The position numbers and the translations under genes are program-made. A stretch of DNA of 64,000 nucleotides from Smittia aterrima (lineage: Eukaryota > Arthropoda > Insecta > Diptera > Chironomidae), in assembly GCA_033063855.1 (NCBI GenBank), contig CP093829.1, positions 15,593,537 through 15,657,536 of the forward strand. Direction: 5' to 3'. The notes under the pieces are model-generated. The model was given only the letters and a program-made list of their open reading frames with translations. It was not told the DNA's origin and made no database searches. Each line of letters opens with the position of its first letter. The stretch's first letter is position 1. This document shows, in pieces, positions 36,101 to 48,600 of this stretch.

Positions 36101-37724
36101 TTCACGTGAAAAATTCTTGTCCAAATCTTCGGAGCTTGCATCGCTCGGCTGATCTTTCTTCTTCCTCAGATAAATGTAGAGGAAAACTGATGCGATGTAC
36201 ATTAAGCCCAAGCAGAAGCTCGTGATTGCAATCACGGCATACTCGTTGGTCGATAAATTTTCTTTCTCACTTTCCGAAGACTCCAAAGCAAATTGAACCT
36301 CCGTCACATCTGAGAAAGCAAAATTAATCTAAAGCTTTCAGCAATCAGTTTAAATTGAAGCTCACTGCTTGTTGTTTTGATTGGACTGCCTACGACTCGG
36401 AATGAAATGCACGGAGAAGTGTTGACAACGGTTCTCGATGTTGGACCTGTTAAGCAAACACGTTATAAATTATTCCAATCGATTGACTTTAATTTCACCA
36501 TCGATTCTGCACGCCAAGTGGATCATAACAAGTCTACCCTGCATCATGTTGCGGATGTTGGCGTCGCCGGTCCATTGAAGAAACTTTCGTTGTTCATCAA
36601 TAAAGATTCTAGAAAAACAGATCGTTTAGAAGAAGAAAAGTTGAAGTAGAATAGCGTTAGACTCGCTTACCTAAATGGAATGTCACCCGAGTTAAATAAA
36701 GTTCTCATTTCAGCCCATCCGTTACTTGTTAGAAGAACTCCTCCGACAACAACGCAATTCATGTTTTCAAATTCTAAAGATATAAACGATTGCAACATTA
36801 ACCTATTTACTTCGTCCAGAACATGTTTCAAGAACTTGTTTACCATTCGCGAAGAGAAGTTCTTTCGATGGATAAATGATCTGGCCTTTAAGCGGGAGAA
36901 ACACGAATGGAATTCTCTCCGCGGTGTCTGTCGCGATGCTGCTGCTTGCGAATGGAATAAGTGAACACTCGCCGATATCGTTGACACAGATCGCGGTGTC
37001 CTCGCGGAATGTTTTCAAGTGGGGAAGACACTGACATTTGCATTGCTTCTTGTCATGCCTTGAGTTTATAGATTTTCGGTACTTCATTGCTGTGCTCGTT
37101 GAGACTTCCATGCACAAATTGTCGTCGCATTCAATCATGTCTTTAAATTGCGATGATAAAAGAAAAAGCGAAATAATGTTAAAATGTTGTTGATTGCTTA
37201 CAGCTTCAGGTTAATCAACGATTTCTCCAAAACAAGCTGAGGGTCTTTACCGCCGCCGACTCAGTCTCTCCCTCTTAAGATGTAAATGATTTGAATTAAC
37301 TACACTTTCTTAAGTGTTTGTTCAATTCACTAACAATACCTTAAATTAAGTCTTTCGAGCAAAGATTTCCATAAAATTTGTTTGAAATGAGTGAGAAGTC
37401 AGCAAGCAAAAAACCTCAAGACGATTACCCCGAGTTGAGGCAGGGCTTGAAGCGAGTTTATACAAATCTCAAACATTTTGTTTCCAAAATAAAATGTTCC
37501 AATCCCTGGCTTAAGCTTTAATGATTAGGCTTTAATATGATTGCAAGCTCACCTTTGACTATAATAATATCTCCATCGTGGCTTCGAGTAATGTTAACTG
37601 AATGAGCGGTTGCGGCATGATCTCGAGCTTCCAGCTTGATGATATTTGCGGCTTCAGTCTTGATGATGATTGTCGACATGGACAGAGACGTCCATATCAA
37701 TATTGCACAACTCAGCGAAAACAT
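33120..37724 (-). CDS. sha: Shavenoid-like single-pass membrane protein
   Basis: In Drosophila, shavenoid (kojak) promotes actin-rich wing hairs and denticles. Seven exons (37553-37724, 36844-37140, 36671-36773, 36499-36608, 36366-36446, 36100-36309, 33120-36046) join in frame to 1,299 aa. The start chosen is the ATG at 37722-37724, which gives a signal peptide (MFSLSCAILIWTSLS). The ectodomain holds CDDNLCMEVSTSTAMKYRK, the Cys-rich CKCQCLPHLKTFREDTAICV and IPFVFLPLKGQIIYPSKE. A transmembrane helix (about 274-298, VIAITSFCLGLMYIASVFLY) precedes a long, Ser-rich, probably disordered cytoplasmic tail. The family name rests on remembered ectodomain motifs and layout, so it is less certain than the gene structure. 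Confidence 0.75.
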
Positions 37725-39872
37725 TCTCACGTAACAGTCTTTCACATGCTAACACAGTTTCCTTTCTAAAATTAAGTAACAAAGTAAGAATCTCTATAAA
37801 GAACAAACTTGATTCTTATTTGGATTATATCACAGTTTCTATCAATTTATTATCGTGAAACATAAAAACTCGCTTCTTGTGTTCCAATTCTAATGTTAAA
37901 CATTTTCTTTTCTCCACTCAACGTTCGCTTGGTTGCGATCACACAAAACTGACCGTTCTGGAAACCGCACAGATACTCTCCGTAATTCAACATTTTAAAT
38001 CTTCTGGTTAGTTAGCGATAGTGACCCGTTATATTACGGCACTATCCTCCGATCTTGCCGCTTTTTTCTTCTTCTCAATTGCAGCTCGTAAAGTGCGCGC
38101 GAGATCATGAATTGAACCAAAAAAAAACCAAAAATCGTTTCACATTTTTCTGGTTACACAAAACGAAAAAATCGTTTGCGAAATTGCCGAATCAATTTCT
38201 ATTAATCGACTCGCTGACTCAATGAGCTTTTTCATGATAAAGTGGTTGATTAGGAGATCTTTTAATTTACTGCTTCGAGACATCGGTTAATGATATTCAT
38301 GTTGTGTGTTGTTGGGAAACTGGTTGATCTCAAGAGCGAAAAATTAAAATAAAAAACGCGAGAAATCGAAGTAGCACAAATACAACGGAATCTCTTAGGT
38401 TTCCAAAGATCTCGACGGTGCTTCTGAATTATCACTAAACTGAAAGCTTATTGTGAGCCCTAAGAACCACGAAATTTCAACTTATGTCGGTCATGGTTGA
38501 ACACTTACTCGATTATATGCTCGAGACACTTCACACTTGATTTTAATTGTCACTTTCGTGCATCATTCAGAGCTGTTTACGACCAATTTTTTATCCAAAG
38601 GCTTACGAATGGTACAAAGTATTAAGAAGAAAGTAGTTTGGTATTAATAATCAGAGCTTTGATGCTGACGATGTTGAACCGTGGAATGAAAATACGCGAC
38701 TGAAGAAAGATTATTCTTGCACTTGTGTAAATGAAGTAAACAGCAAAAGCCAGCGAGAGAGAAAAAGAAAGCGCAAAAATATTTCTGTGCAAGTCTCACG
38801 ACAGAGAGATCTCGGGTTATCATTCATGATCCGACACGGATCACTAATGCAATGAACAAAAAGCGAGCACGCGGTAAAGAATGAAAAGAATGTTATTTGA
38901 AGAGAAGTAATTTTTTAAGTTGCACGGTTCACCTGTAATTTAAGAAACGCTTGTCTCGTTTCATCAAGTTTATTTAATTGTATAGAGCGAAACAAACACG
39001 AATTTATAGAATTTTTCTAAAAATTAAATATTGTTAATTTGTTTTAATTTACTTTATTACATTTCCCTAGTCATAAACGTTTTATTATTATTATTATTAT
39101 TAGATTATATTCCTGTACAATCCATGAATTGGATAAAAGGAAACTCTTCAGGATTATCAAATTCAATTTCAATAACTTGGAAAAAATCTCATTGCTTCAT
39201 CAGTGTGATCGTTGATTTTCTTTCTTTGTCAAATGCTTCTTGCTCCTTATGCTGTCTTATGTTCTGCTTGTTTTCATTTGAATTTGCTAAAGTCCTTCAG
39301 GACTAAGGATCTTTCTTCCCCACGGTGACCCACTCCGGCTTGGGGAAGTCAAATGATTTATTGGAATGTCGAATTCCAATGTTTCAAGCTGATGTAGTTC
39401 CTTGCTTTTCTTTCCGATTACCAATGTTTATGAGTAAAAACCTTGTGCTTTGAATGAACTTGCATGTCCGCAGGAGAAAGACTTCATTCTTGTTATTTGA
39501 ACTTCAGACCATTTTTGTCAATTTAAATTCAAACTTGAGAACGTCGTTATTTTCTGTTGACTCCATGTTTCTGATAATCCTGAGAGTTGTAAAGGTTTTA
39601 TCTGAGCACTAAATTAGATGCTAATGAGGTCTACAGGACCTGCGATTTGATTATAGTTACTGAAGACATTTCAAACAAAACTATGTTTACAAGGAAATGG
39701 AAAAATGTCACGGAAATAGGAAAAATATTTTGTAGTCGAAAGTAAACTTTTTAAACAACAAGAAGCTTTTCAAATAAAAAACAAAATTCTGATAATTCTT
39801 CAGAAATCGGTTTAGTTGCCCTAAAATTTTTATTTACAAAACTTTTTTTCGGCTGAAATTCTTTCTTGAAAA
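37725..39872. other. 2.1-kb intergenic region upstream of the shavenoid-like gene
   Basis: No convincing gene. It presumably contains the promoter and enhancers of the minus-strand gene ending its 5' side at 37724. A (TTA)n microsatellite lies at 39083-39103. A minus-strand stretch at about 39105-39550 reads as patchy protein-like sequence interrupted by several stops. That is about what chance allows, so it is not called. Confidence 0.5.
39083..39103 (+). repeat. (TTA)n microsatellite
   Basis: Seven uninterrupted TTA units in the intergenic region upstream of the ZAD-like gene. Confidence 0.85.
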
Positions 39873-41120
39873 ATGGACGTGACGGAAGAACAAAATAGAA
39901 TCAAACATTCTTGCTGCGTTTGTGGGAGCTCAGAAATGGAACAATCTCATAGTTTGCAGGATGGATTTGTGAGTGATTGCAATAACGGCTCCTACGTTCC
40001 GCTGTCTGCAATAATTTTCAAAACATTGAACTTTGAGGTGAGGTCAATTGCGACAGAAAGAATAAAGGGAAGTGATGAACTTTCTTGTTTGTTTTAGCCA
40101 AGCGCCGAGAGCTGTTCAATGAATATTTGCGACTCGCCCTGCATGATGAAGCTAGTCGACTTTTATCACTTTAAATTGAGGTTTGAGAAGGCGAAGATGA
40201 TCCAAACAGGGCAATTGCCGCAAGTGAAAAATGAAACGCCTCCAAGTGAAAATCAAATTATATTATCAACAGTTCAACTAGTTAAACGCTTTATCGAGCG
40301 CTGCTCTGTCACAGATATCGAAATTAACGAGACCGAGTCAAAGCTCATTGTAACAGCAAAACCAAAACCTACTTCAGTCACCCAATCCACATTCCAAGGA
40401 TCATTTAATATTAAGAACGAGTCGATCGAAATCAAATCGGAGCCAATTGAAGTCAAAGCCGATCCTGATGATCTTTCCTTCCTTCACTTCATAACATCAA
40501 TTGAAGAAAATTCAAGAGTCTCAAGTGACGATCTGACAAACTCTAGTGAAGGCTCCGGCTCACGTCTCCCAGCTTTCGAAGAAAGCACTTATTTTGACGG
40601 AGACAAGTTTGTTCTACGATCGGAGGTTCCACCAAAGAAATTGAAGGAAACGAAGAAACGCGAAAGAAAGCCCGATTTTTGGGCAACTAATGTTCAAAAG
40701 AAGTTGCGAGTATCTGGACAACAGTATCGATCAGCTAAGGGACATATTGTAGAAGCAAGAGCAATGGGAAGTCCATGTACTTGTCGTAAAGAATGTGCAA
40801 ACAAGGTCAACGAGAAGAATCGTCTCATGAATTTCTCCAATTATTGGAATCTGGACGACACCGTCAAGAAACGAAAATTCATCTCAGATCACATTAAACT
40901 AGAAAAACCAATGCGAGCGATGAAAAAGTCTCGAGCATTCTCTCGCCTAATTATACACTATCTCGACGTTCTCAATGCTGACGGCTCCGTTGAACAAATC
41001 AAAGTCTGTAAGAAAATGTTCCTCAACACATTTGACATCTCCAACACAACAGTCACCACCACCTTGAAGTTAAGTAATCAGTATTTTAGTGAAGGCCGCA
41101 GTGAGACCGATCGTCGATAG
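39873..41120 (+). CDS. ZAD-like zinc-binding protein with an insect transposon-associated Cys-rich domain
   Basis: Exons 39873-40037 and 40098-41120 join in frame to 395 aa. The N-terminus (about 11-85) pairs CCVCG with ICDSPC, followed by VDFYHFKLRFEKA, the pattern of a ZAD (zinc-finger-associated) dimerisation domain. The middle is acidic/Ser-rich. The C-terminal half (about 245-385) contains GHIVEARAMGSPCTCRKEC, FSNYWNLDD, SRAFSRLIIHYLDV and VCKKMFLNTFDIS. This arrangement recurs in many multicopy insect and aphid proteins that precede DDE-type transposase domains. No C2H2 fingers and no DDE catalytic core are seen. It may be a domesticated transposon derivative acting as a nuclear DNA-binding or chromatin protein; the function is unknown. 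Confidence 0.8.
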
Positions 41121-41587
41121 AACTAATAAACGAACAAATTTTTCTTTCTCCTTTTGGGAAGACAAAGAATTATTCTTTAGCATCAAGAACAGTATCAATA
41201 AAATTTTTGAATTCAAAGATCTTTCTTCTTCCGGGGGTCAGAGATAAGGCAAGAATTATTTCGATTGAATTCGAGACGATGGGATTCGAGAATATGAAGT
41301 ACGAGATCGGGCCCTGTTATCTATATAGTCACCTGCCCTAAGCATGATGCGAAGATTAATGTACAAGATATTTTCGTTTTCCTCTGCGCCTTGCTTCGCG
41401 ATGAAATATTCTAGAACAGATATTTCCCGCTAGTACGCCAAAGCAAAGAAAAGTGAAGCAAAAGAGAATTTTTTTATCGTGAAACTCAAAACAATTTCAT
41501 GGAATCGCAAGCCTGAGCTAACGGAACAAAGATTTTTTCCGAGACTGTCGCCTTTTCAGCAGCACACAGAAGCCAATAAAATTCGAA
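41121..41587. other. Short intergenic region before the CTDSPL2-type phosphatase gene
   Basis: AATAAA-like signals at about 41197 fit the 3' end of the ZAD-like gene. The rest probably holds the promoter and 5'UTR of the downstream gene. No ORF of note. Confidence 0.5.
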
Positions 41588-43731
41588 ATGTGGCTGCGAA
41601 GTGATAAGCGCGAACTGAGAATCCGAAATCAACCGAAAACAAAGTTTTTGAATAATCACAGGAAAAAACGTAAAAGGCCGAGAAATCAATACTCGAAGAC
41701 CATAAAGTTAATGAAAAACGAGAAAGAAGCGTCAGTTTTATCGACAGCGCAGTATTCAGCCGACGAACTAACATTGTACAATGATAAAACGATCAAAGCT
41801 AAAAAACACAATGGTAACAAGAAGCCGAGCTATATTGAGAGCTTATCGTTCTCGTCAGATTCTAAGATGAATCAGTTTGGACCGATCTCGTACGATCTCA
41901 ACACTTTGGACATCGATTTAAATCTTCGCACCAATACGATTGCTAATGGAAGTGAAAACCTGGACTATGGCAATACATCTGAGCGCTTTCAAGCTCTCGA
42001 TGCTCAGTATGACTTTGACTATGCTAAAAGTTCTTCTGAAATTCATGCAGTTGCTGATCTCCTTCTTAAACGTAAGTCTCTATCTCAAATAAACACAATC
42101 CATTTTTATACTCACGAAAGCTTTCGTTTTAGGCTCGTACGATGACAAGTGCATCAGTGAAAATGCTACTTACTCCGATCAAGAAAACATCAATTTCTCT
42201 TATGGTTCTTCCTGTAATAAGATTCTCACAACCGAGTCATTAGGCCCAAATTACATCGAGGACAGTTGCAATAATAAAAATTTATGTTTATACAAAGATA
42301 TTTCGAGCTACGAGCTTTGCAAGCCCGTTGAAGCTGACGAAAATCACGAATTCCTCAACCAAGTTGATAACAACAATTTCAACATAACGTACAGCAGTGA
42401 AGTGGATAGTCAATACGCCAGCTGCTCAAACATCTCAATGATCTCTTCAGCCTGCTACAGCAACTCAGCTGTCAGTTATTCGAATGTTACGTACAATGCA
42501 GTCTATCCGATCAAAGATGTGAATAAAAATTATGAGGAGGTAAGATCAAAAATGCTCAACTTGATGAAAACTTATTAATTTGATCATCTCAGGAATGCAC
42601 AGAGTCTGATGAGGACCCACATGATGTTGCATTAGAGTTCGATCCGTACATGTTCATCAAACATCTTCCTCCACTGTCGGAGATTCAAAAGAAAGTTCCC
42701 GCTCTTCCCATTCGTACACGAAGCACACCAGGAACACTCACACTCGTACTCGATTTAGATGAAACGCTGGTTCATTGCAGTCTTCAGGAGTTGAAAGACG
42801 CAAATTTCAACTTTCCAGTGTTTTTTCAAGTAAGAAGATTTTTTAAACTTTATTTAAGTGAACCATGTTCAAGGTTTTTTCAGGGATTACTTTTGTTTTG
42901 TTTGACATTCGCTAGCCCCTTTTAGACATTAACCTGATTAATGACTCGACCATTCATTCTGTTGTCGTAAAGTTCTCGCATTCTATCCAACAATTAATTT
43001 AATTCATTAAAACAAAAAAACATTTTCAAGGTCGAAGTCAACCAATGCTCGTATCTAACAAATCTTCTGTCATTTCACAGGACTGCAAGTACACCGTCTT
43101 CGTTCGAACCCGCCCATACTTTCGCGAGTTTCTCGAGCGCGTATCGAAAATGTTCGAAGTCATTCTGTTTACCGCGAGCAAGCGAATTTATGCTGACAAA
43201 TTGTTGAATTTATTAGACCCGGACAGGAAGTGGATAAGGTAATGTCGTTGAATCTGCTTTGAGAGAGACCTTGAGAGCATCCACAATAATCAAATTCTTC
43301 TTAATGAACCACAGGTACAGATTATTTCGAGAACACTGCGTGCTGGTCAATGGAAATTACGTGAAGGACTTGAACATTTTAGGTCGCGATCTTGCCAAAA
43401 CGATCATCATAGATAATTCTCCGCAAGCGTTTGGTTATCAAATAAACAATGGGATTCCCATTCAGGTATGACTAACTCATCTATTCAATTCGACAGATTT
43501 TCATTAACACTTTTCATGCAGAGTTGGTTTTTTGATCAAGATGACTGTGAGTTGTTGAAGATTTTGCCTTTTCTAGAGCGCCTAGCTGAGCTGGTAAGTG
43601 CTTCGATGCATTTTCACCTTCAAACGTTTGGCTAATCAAATTCTCTTTAATATGTTTCCAAGCAGGGCGAGGATGTTAGACCTCACATCCGTGAAAAATT
43701 TCGTCTCTTCTCGTACTTGCCGCCAGATTAA
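41588..43731 (+). CDS. CTD small phosphatase-like protein 2 (CTDSPL2)
   Basis: HAD-superfamily serine phosphatase related to SCP/FCP1, probably nuclear. Exons 41588-42071, 42133-42539, 42593-42829, 43081-43238, 43315-43465, 43522-43593 and 43666-43731 join in frame to 524 aa. The first 300 residues are basic, then Asn/Ser/Tyr-rich, low in complexity and divergent. The catalytic domain carries LVLDLDETLVHCSLQEL (DxDx(T/V)), VFVRTRPYFREFLE, VILFTASKRIYADKLLN, LFREHCVLVNGNYVKDLN, IIIDNSPQAFGYQ and the ending VRPHIREKFRLFSYLPPD, all characteristic of CTDSPL2. The intron 42830-43080 is the longest and has an alternative AG at about 43030; the acceptor at 43080 fits the family better. Confidence 0.95.
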
Positions 43732-45666
43732 ATCTGATGTTCAACTATTTTTCATTGTTTGCAGCATTGTCAACTCTCGTCTCTCATCAAAAAAAAAAAA
43801 CATTTCTAGATTTTAACTCAATTGATATATTGATGACTAAGTGTTTCTAATAGAAAAATTAAATCTATGTTGTTTAATGTAAGATTATTAGGATTAAGGA
43901 GAAAAACTTTAATTGAAAAACAAAACCCAAGAGCATTTACAAACATTGTAAAAGAAGAACTAATAATTTTAGAGGAATAAAGTAAAATGTTTCATTAAAA
44001 CTTGTTTGAACTCCCATCGTAAGTTGACCATTCTAGTTTACCTTGGCCAGAATTGTTTCAATAAAAAAAGGAAAATCCAAATTAAGTTCTAAATCTGTTT
44101 CACGAAAAATTCTGCTGATGCTACAGCATTGAACCGACGACCCATAAAGTTATTTAGAGTTCGTTGCGATGGAAAAAAAAATCCGGATACGAGAGACAAA
44201 AGAATTTCCGCTTTTTCGTCCAGCACTTTGGAATTTCGTAATGCGATGGAAAGAGTTCAAACACACTGACGAGAGAAGATATGATCATTTCATTGATTTG
44301 AATTTCATAGATTTATATGAAAAAAAGACATCGTCATGCTCAGAGGTTTCAACGGCGGTGTCAGTAGGGAATGCGTGCGATCAGAATTCGACGTTGGAAT
44401 GGACAGTTTGCAATGTATCTTATAGTCTGAACCCCTTCTCTGCATGGCAAACACATTGGTAATGTACAAACTTCCGGTTTCATCGCGCGCGGACAAATTA
44501 AGAGTCGCTCAGTTGATAAACTCTTTTTCAGTGTGAATAAAAATGAAAATTGTTCATATGCAAAAGCAGTTACAAGGCAGAACGTCGCCAGAACAAAGTG
44601 GAAACTTGATGAATAAAATTACGTGGACGCACATTAGTGTTAAAACTTTTTTCCATCGAAATAATTCTCTGTTCTAACTGCAGATCCATCAGTTTCATCC
44701 GATCGGTTAAAGTGACAAGTTGACTCTTCAAAACAGTCCGAAAAATAAAAAGTGAGAGAAGAGATAAGTTAAGGAGTTTCCCAAATTTCGCCCTTGGATT
44801 AAAACAATTTTCAGTGAACGCTTTGCGGGATCGAAAGTTTCTCGAGTGATGTAAGGAAATAAATTCAAAAATAAAAGAAAAGTGGAAATGCAAGAAGACG
44901 TTAAAGTGATTCAAATCAAATTTAAATAAACTTAAATCTTTTGAGAAAATTTTAAAAATATTCTTCTTTAATGTCGAAAACTGAAAATAGAAAATCATTG
45001 AGCTTTTGTCAGAAACTGTTAAGCGAGTAGAAAATGTATGAAATGCTAAAGCTCCTGAAGAATTTTTTTTTGTGAAATTGTGAAAATAGTTAAACACAAA
45101 GTCGAATGTTTCAAAAGTTTAAAATAAAAAAAAAATCAAAGTTGAGAGAAATATTTGTAAGAAGTTTAAAATCGAAAATTCGCAAAAAATTTAAATAATA
45201 TTTATATTTTAATTTTAATGCCAGAATATTTTTAAACTCTTGATCTCAGCCATCAATTTTGTATTTGTCGCGACATTTCTGTCTGATGAGTTCTCGTTAA
45301 AACAATAATTTTGATCAAAAAGGTTGAAAAATTTTCCATTAAATCTGACTCGAAATAAAAGTATCCAACGATTAAGCCTAATTATCCAAAATCATGAAAT
45401 CGTAGAGTCCAAAGCTCCTTCGAAAAAAAAAGAAAACACTTCCGATTTATGCTCTGCTTACTCCGTAAATTGTCACGAAACGATGATCATCGACCATTAC
45501 AGTGATTTAGACAACGCGTTGAGTTCGATGAACTCACTCACTTGCATTTTATAATGAAATTCTTTTGATACACCCTCAATTGTCAGTTCCATTCTAACAC
45601 GCAACTCTCGTTCACAGCTCGGTAGCGTTTAAAATAGCAATGAAGGATATAAGAAAAAATTGAAAA
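43732..45666. other. 1.9-kb intergenic region with unassigned ORFs
   Basis: Contains an ATG-initiated + strand ORF of 97 codons (44169-44462) and a minus-strand open frame of about 175 codons (44570-45097) that lacks an ATG at its 5' end. Neither resembles a known family. Sequence is strongly AT-rich; the part next to 45667 is likely the promoter of the PAN/ZP gene. Confidence 0.4.
44169..44462 (+). CDS. Possible lineage-specific small protein (97 aa)
   Basis: Single-exon ORF with ATG start; AATAAA follows about 70 nt past the stop. The product is Lys/Arg- and aromatic-rich at its N-terminus (EFPLFRPALWNFVMRWKEF). It has no signal peptide, membrane span or recognisable domain. It may be chance, since the region is otherwise non-coding. 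Confidence 0.2.
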   Translation: MEKKIRIRETKEFPLFRPALWNFVMRWKEFKHTDERRYDHFIDLNFIDLYEKKTSSCSEVSTAVSVGNACDQNSTLEWTVCNVSYSLNPFSAWQTHW

Positions 45667-48600
45667 ATGTGGAAATTTATCAAACAACCTTTGTCGTTGG
45701 CGACGTTGCTAATCTTAACAAGTTTAATTCAAAATTCATATTCGCAAACGACGTGTAACAACGGTCAAGGACGAGTATTATATGAAAGACTGCCAAACCA
45801 ACAGCTCCAGGGATTCGACGACGATGTCATTCGAGACACAGCGCCGCCATTTCGAGTTCTCGAGAAATGTCAGGATCTCTGCTTACGCGACAGAACCGCG
45901 TCGAATAATTTAGTAAGAGCCTGCACAAGCTTCGATTTCCAACCTGGAAGTCGAATTGCTTCTTACAACGGCAATACAGAATACGAGGAGTCGACTTGTT
46001 ATCTCACGCGAGAGCAGGCTGTGCCCGAAGGAATCGGCAATCTAATGTTGGTTCCAAATAGTGTCCACTTCACAGAAATTTGTTTGACATGTAGGTAACA
46101 TAATTTTTTTTTTCATAAAAATGATTAACTTTAATTGAATAGCGAGTCGCCCGGAGAGAGAATGTCCAAGCAGACGTTACGTCTTTGAACGATATCCACG
46201 CAAGAAGTTGAAGCTTCCGGTGTCTGATATCAAAGAAATCACTGCCGCCAACCGCTCTGACTGTGAAGATAAATGTCTTAGCGAATTTTCATTCGTTTGT
46301 CGTTCAGCCAACTTTGACTCGACATTAAGAAGTTGCACGTTGAGTCGTTTCACGAGGCGAACTCATCCCGAACTCTTGGAAGACGATCCCAACTCGGATT
46401 ATTTGGAAAACACTTGTTTGAACGGTGAGTGATTGAGTTTAGTGAGAAGAAAGAAATTAAATCATCAAGATATTATTTTAATTGCGTAGCTGAGAGGCGT
46501 TGTGATGGATTAGTTGTCTTTGTGAAAGAGGAAAATAAAAAACTCGGTGGCCCGTTTGAAGTTGATGTTTTTACTAACATGACACTCGAAGAATGCCAAT
46601 CGATGTGCCTGCGAGCCGAAAAGTAAGAGCACGTCGCTGCTTGCGATGAAAGTGATTAATTGACTCAATTAATTCAACAGATACATTTGCCGTTCAGTCG
46701 AGTTTGACGATAAAACTAAACAGTGCATTTTGTCGGAGGAAGACTCGATCTCGCAAAAAGACGATCTCAGCATCAGCTCTAGCCCAACACATCACTTTTA
46801 CGATCTCGTTTGCTTAGACAACCGTGAGTTGCTTTCATTTAATTTATTTTCCCAAAAAGATCGTGTGCTAATTAACAACTAATCATTAACATAGAGCGCG
46901 GAACTGAATATCCCGACAATTCGGTCACGTCGCATTTGTTTGGTGGCACAAGTGGACGACGACCCGACACTGCCTTTCAACGCTATCGTAACAGTCGATT
47001 AGGTGGCGAGTTTCATTCTGAAATCACCGGACGATCGTTAAGCGAATGCTTGGATGAATGTTTACGTCAAACTAGCTTCCAATGTCGTTCAGCTGTATAC
47101 AGCGATCGCTTTAGAACTTGCCGTTTGAGTCGCTTCAATCAACGTGATAAGATGAGAATCGTTTACGACGAAGATTACGATTACTACGAGAATTTGATGT
47201 GTAAGATTTTCTTGTTGATGGTTTGGATATTTTTTTTTCAATAATTTCATTTGAACTTTAATATATTCACAGTGGGAACGGAAACTGACCCGATGGGAAG
47301 CACAAGACCCGATATGAATTGGCACAGCACAACTGGTGATCGAGATAACTATCCAGAGGATCCTAGATTCCCTTCAAGATATCCTTCTTCTATGCCAGGA
47401 CGTTATCCTTACGACCGACCGAGTATGTACCCGAATGAGTATGGCGATCGTTTCCCAACATCGCCTTTACCTGATCGCTACCCAGCGCCAGGTGGTGATA
47501 GATACCCATCGCAAGGAAGTGGCGATAGATATCCAACAGGAGCTGACCGTTATAGACCGACATACCCAGATCGTTACAATCCCGACCCTTACGCTCAGCC
47601 AGGAGAAAGAGAAAGATATCCACAAATGCCGCCAAGAATGCCAGGAATGGATCGGTATCCTCCACCTCCAGGATCAGTCGATCCTTATTATCCAGATCGC
47701 TATCCAATGATGCCTACAGGTGATCGTTATCCGATGATGCCTGGAGCTGACCGTTATCCAATGATGCCTGGAGGCGATCGTTATTATCCTAGACCCGGCT
47801 CAGGCGATCCTCTTACTGGTCCCTCGAAATACCCTCCACCGCCCAACAATCGATATCCTGATGAAGATCGTTATGGAAATAGAGACCCATACGCCAATAA
47901 AGATCGGTTTAATCCCGACGACAGACCTCCAATTCCAGGAATGTATCCTGACACGAGAGCTCCTCCATCTCGAGGTCAAGCTGTTGATCGTCCACCTTAT
48001 GGCGAACCTTCTTATGGTGTTCGTTATCCTGAAGGACCTGATCCGAAATATCCAATCATGATGCCAGCTCCATTTGGCCCGAGATATCCACAATCTGAAA
48101 ATCGCTTCCCTGTTGGCAACGATCGATTCCCAATCAACATATTTAAATATGGAAATCAAGGACGAGTTCCCCCAACTTATCAAGGTGGCATGATGGGATA
48201 TTTACCTTACAATCCAATGGATGTTGGTGATCGCGGCTATAGTGGAGGAGTAGCTGGTGGAAGACCTCGCCCACCTTATGTAATGGTTGGCTATGGACCA
48301 CAAGATACCGATAATTCAATCTCAGACACTTTCGGAATGCCTTACGGTAAATTTCGATTTATTTAAATAAATATTCAATTTGACTAACGAATAAAATCTC
48401 AGGGCCAGCAGGTGGACGACCGATCAGTGCTGGCACGCGCTGCGATGAAGTCGATAGTTACAAACAGATGGGTTTACGTCAGAAAATGAGAAAACAGTTT
48501 GTACGACGTGCGGTGAGAGTTCCCAGCTTGGTTCACTGTCAGCGAGAGTGTACATCAGCTCGTGACTTTATCTGTCGAAGTTTCAACTACAAGGATGATG

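Noticed and set aside
36377..36649. 90-codon + strand open frame
   Set aside because: It has no ATG start and lies antisense to two coding exons and an intron of the shavenoid-like gene, whose splice phases fit exactly.
39031..39306. 91-codon hydrophobic + strand ORF
   Set aside because: No ATG start; much of its 5' part is the (TTA)n microsatellite read as poly-Leu.
39105..39553. Possible decayed minus-strand gene (fragments such as SFDFPKPEWVTVGKKDP)
   Set aside because: About five stops in 150 codons is close to chance for this base composition, and no family is recognised.
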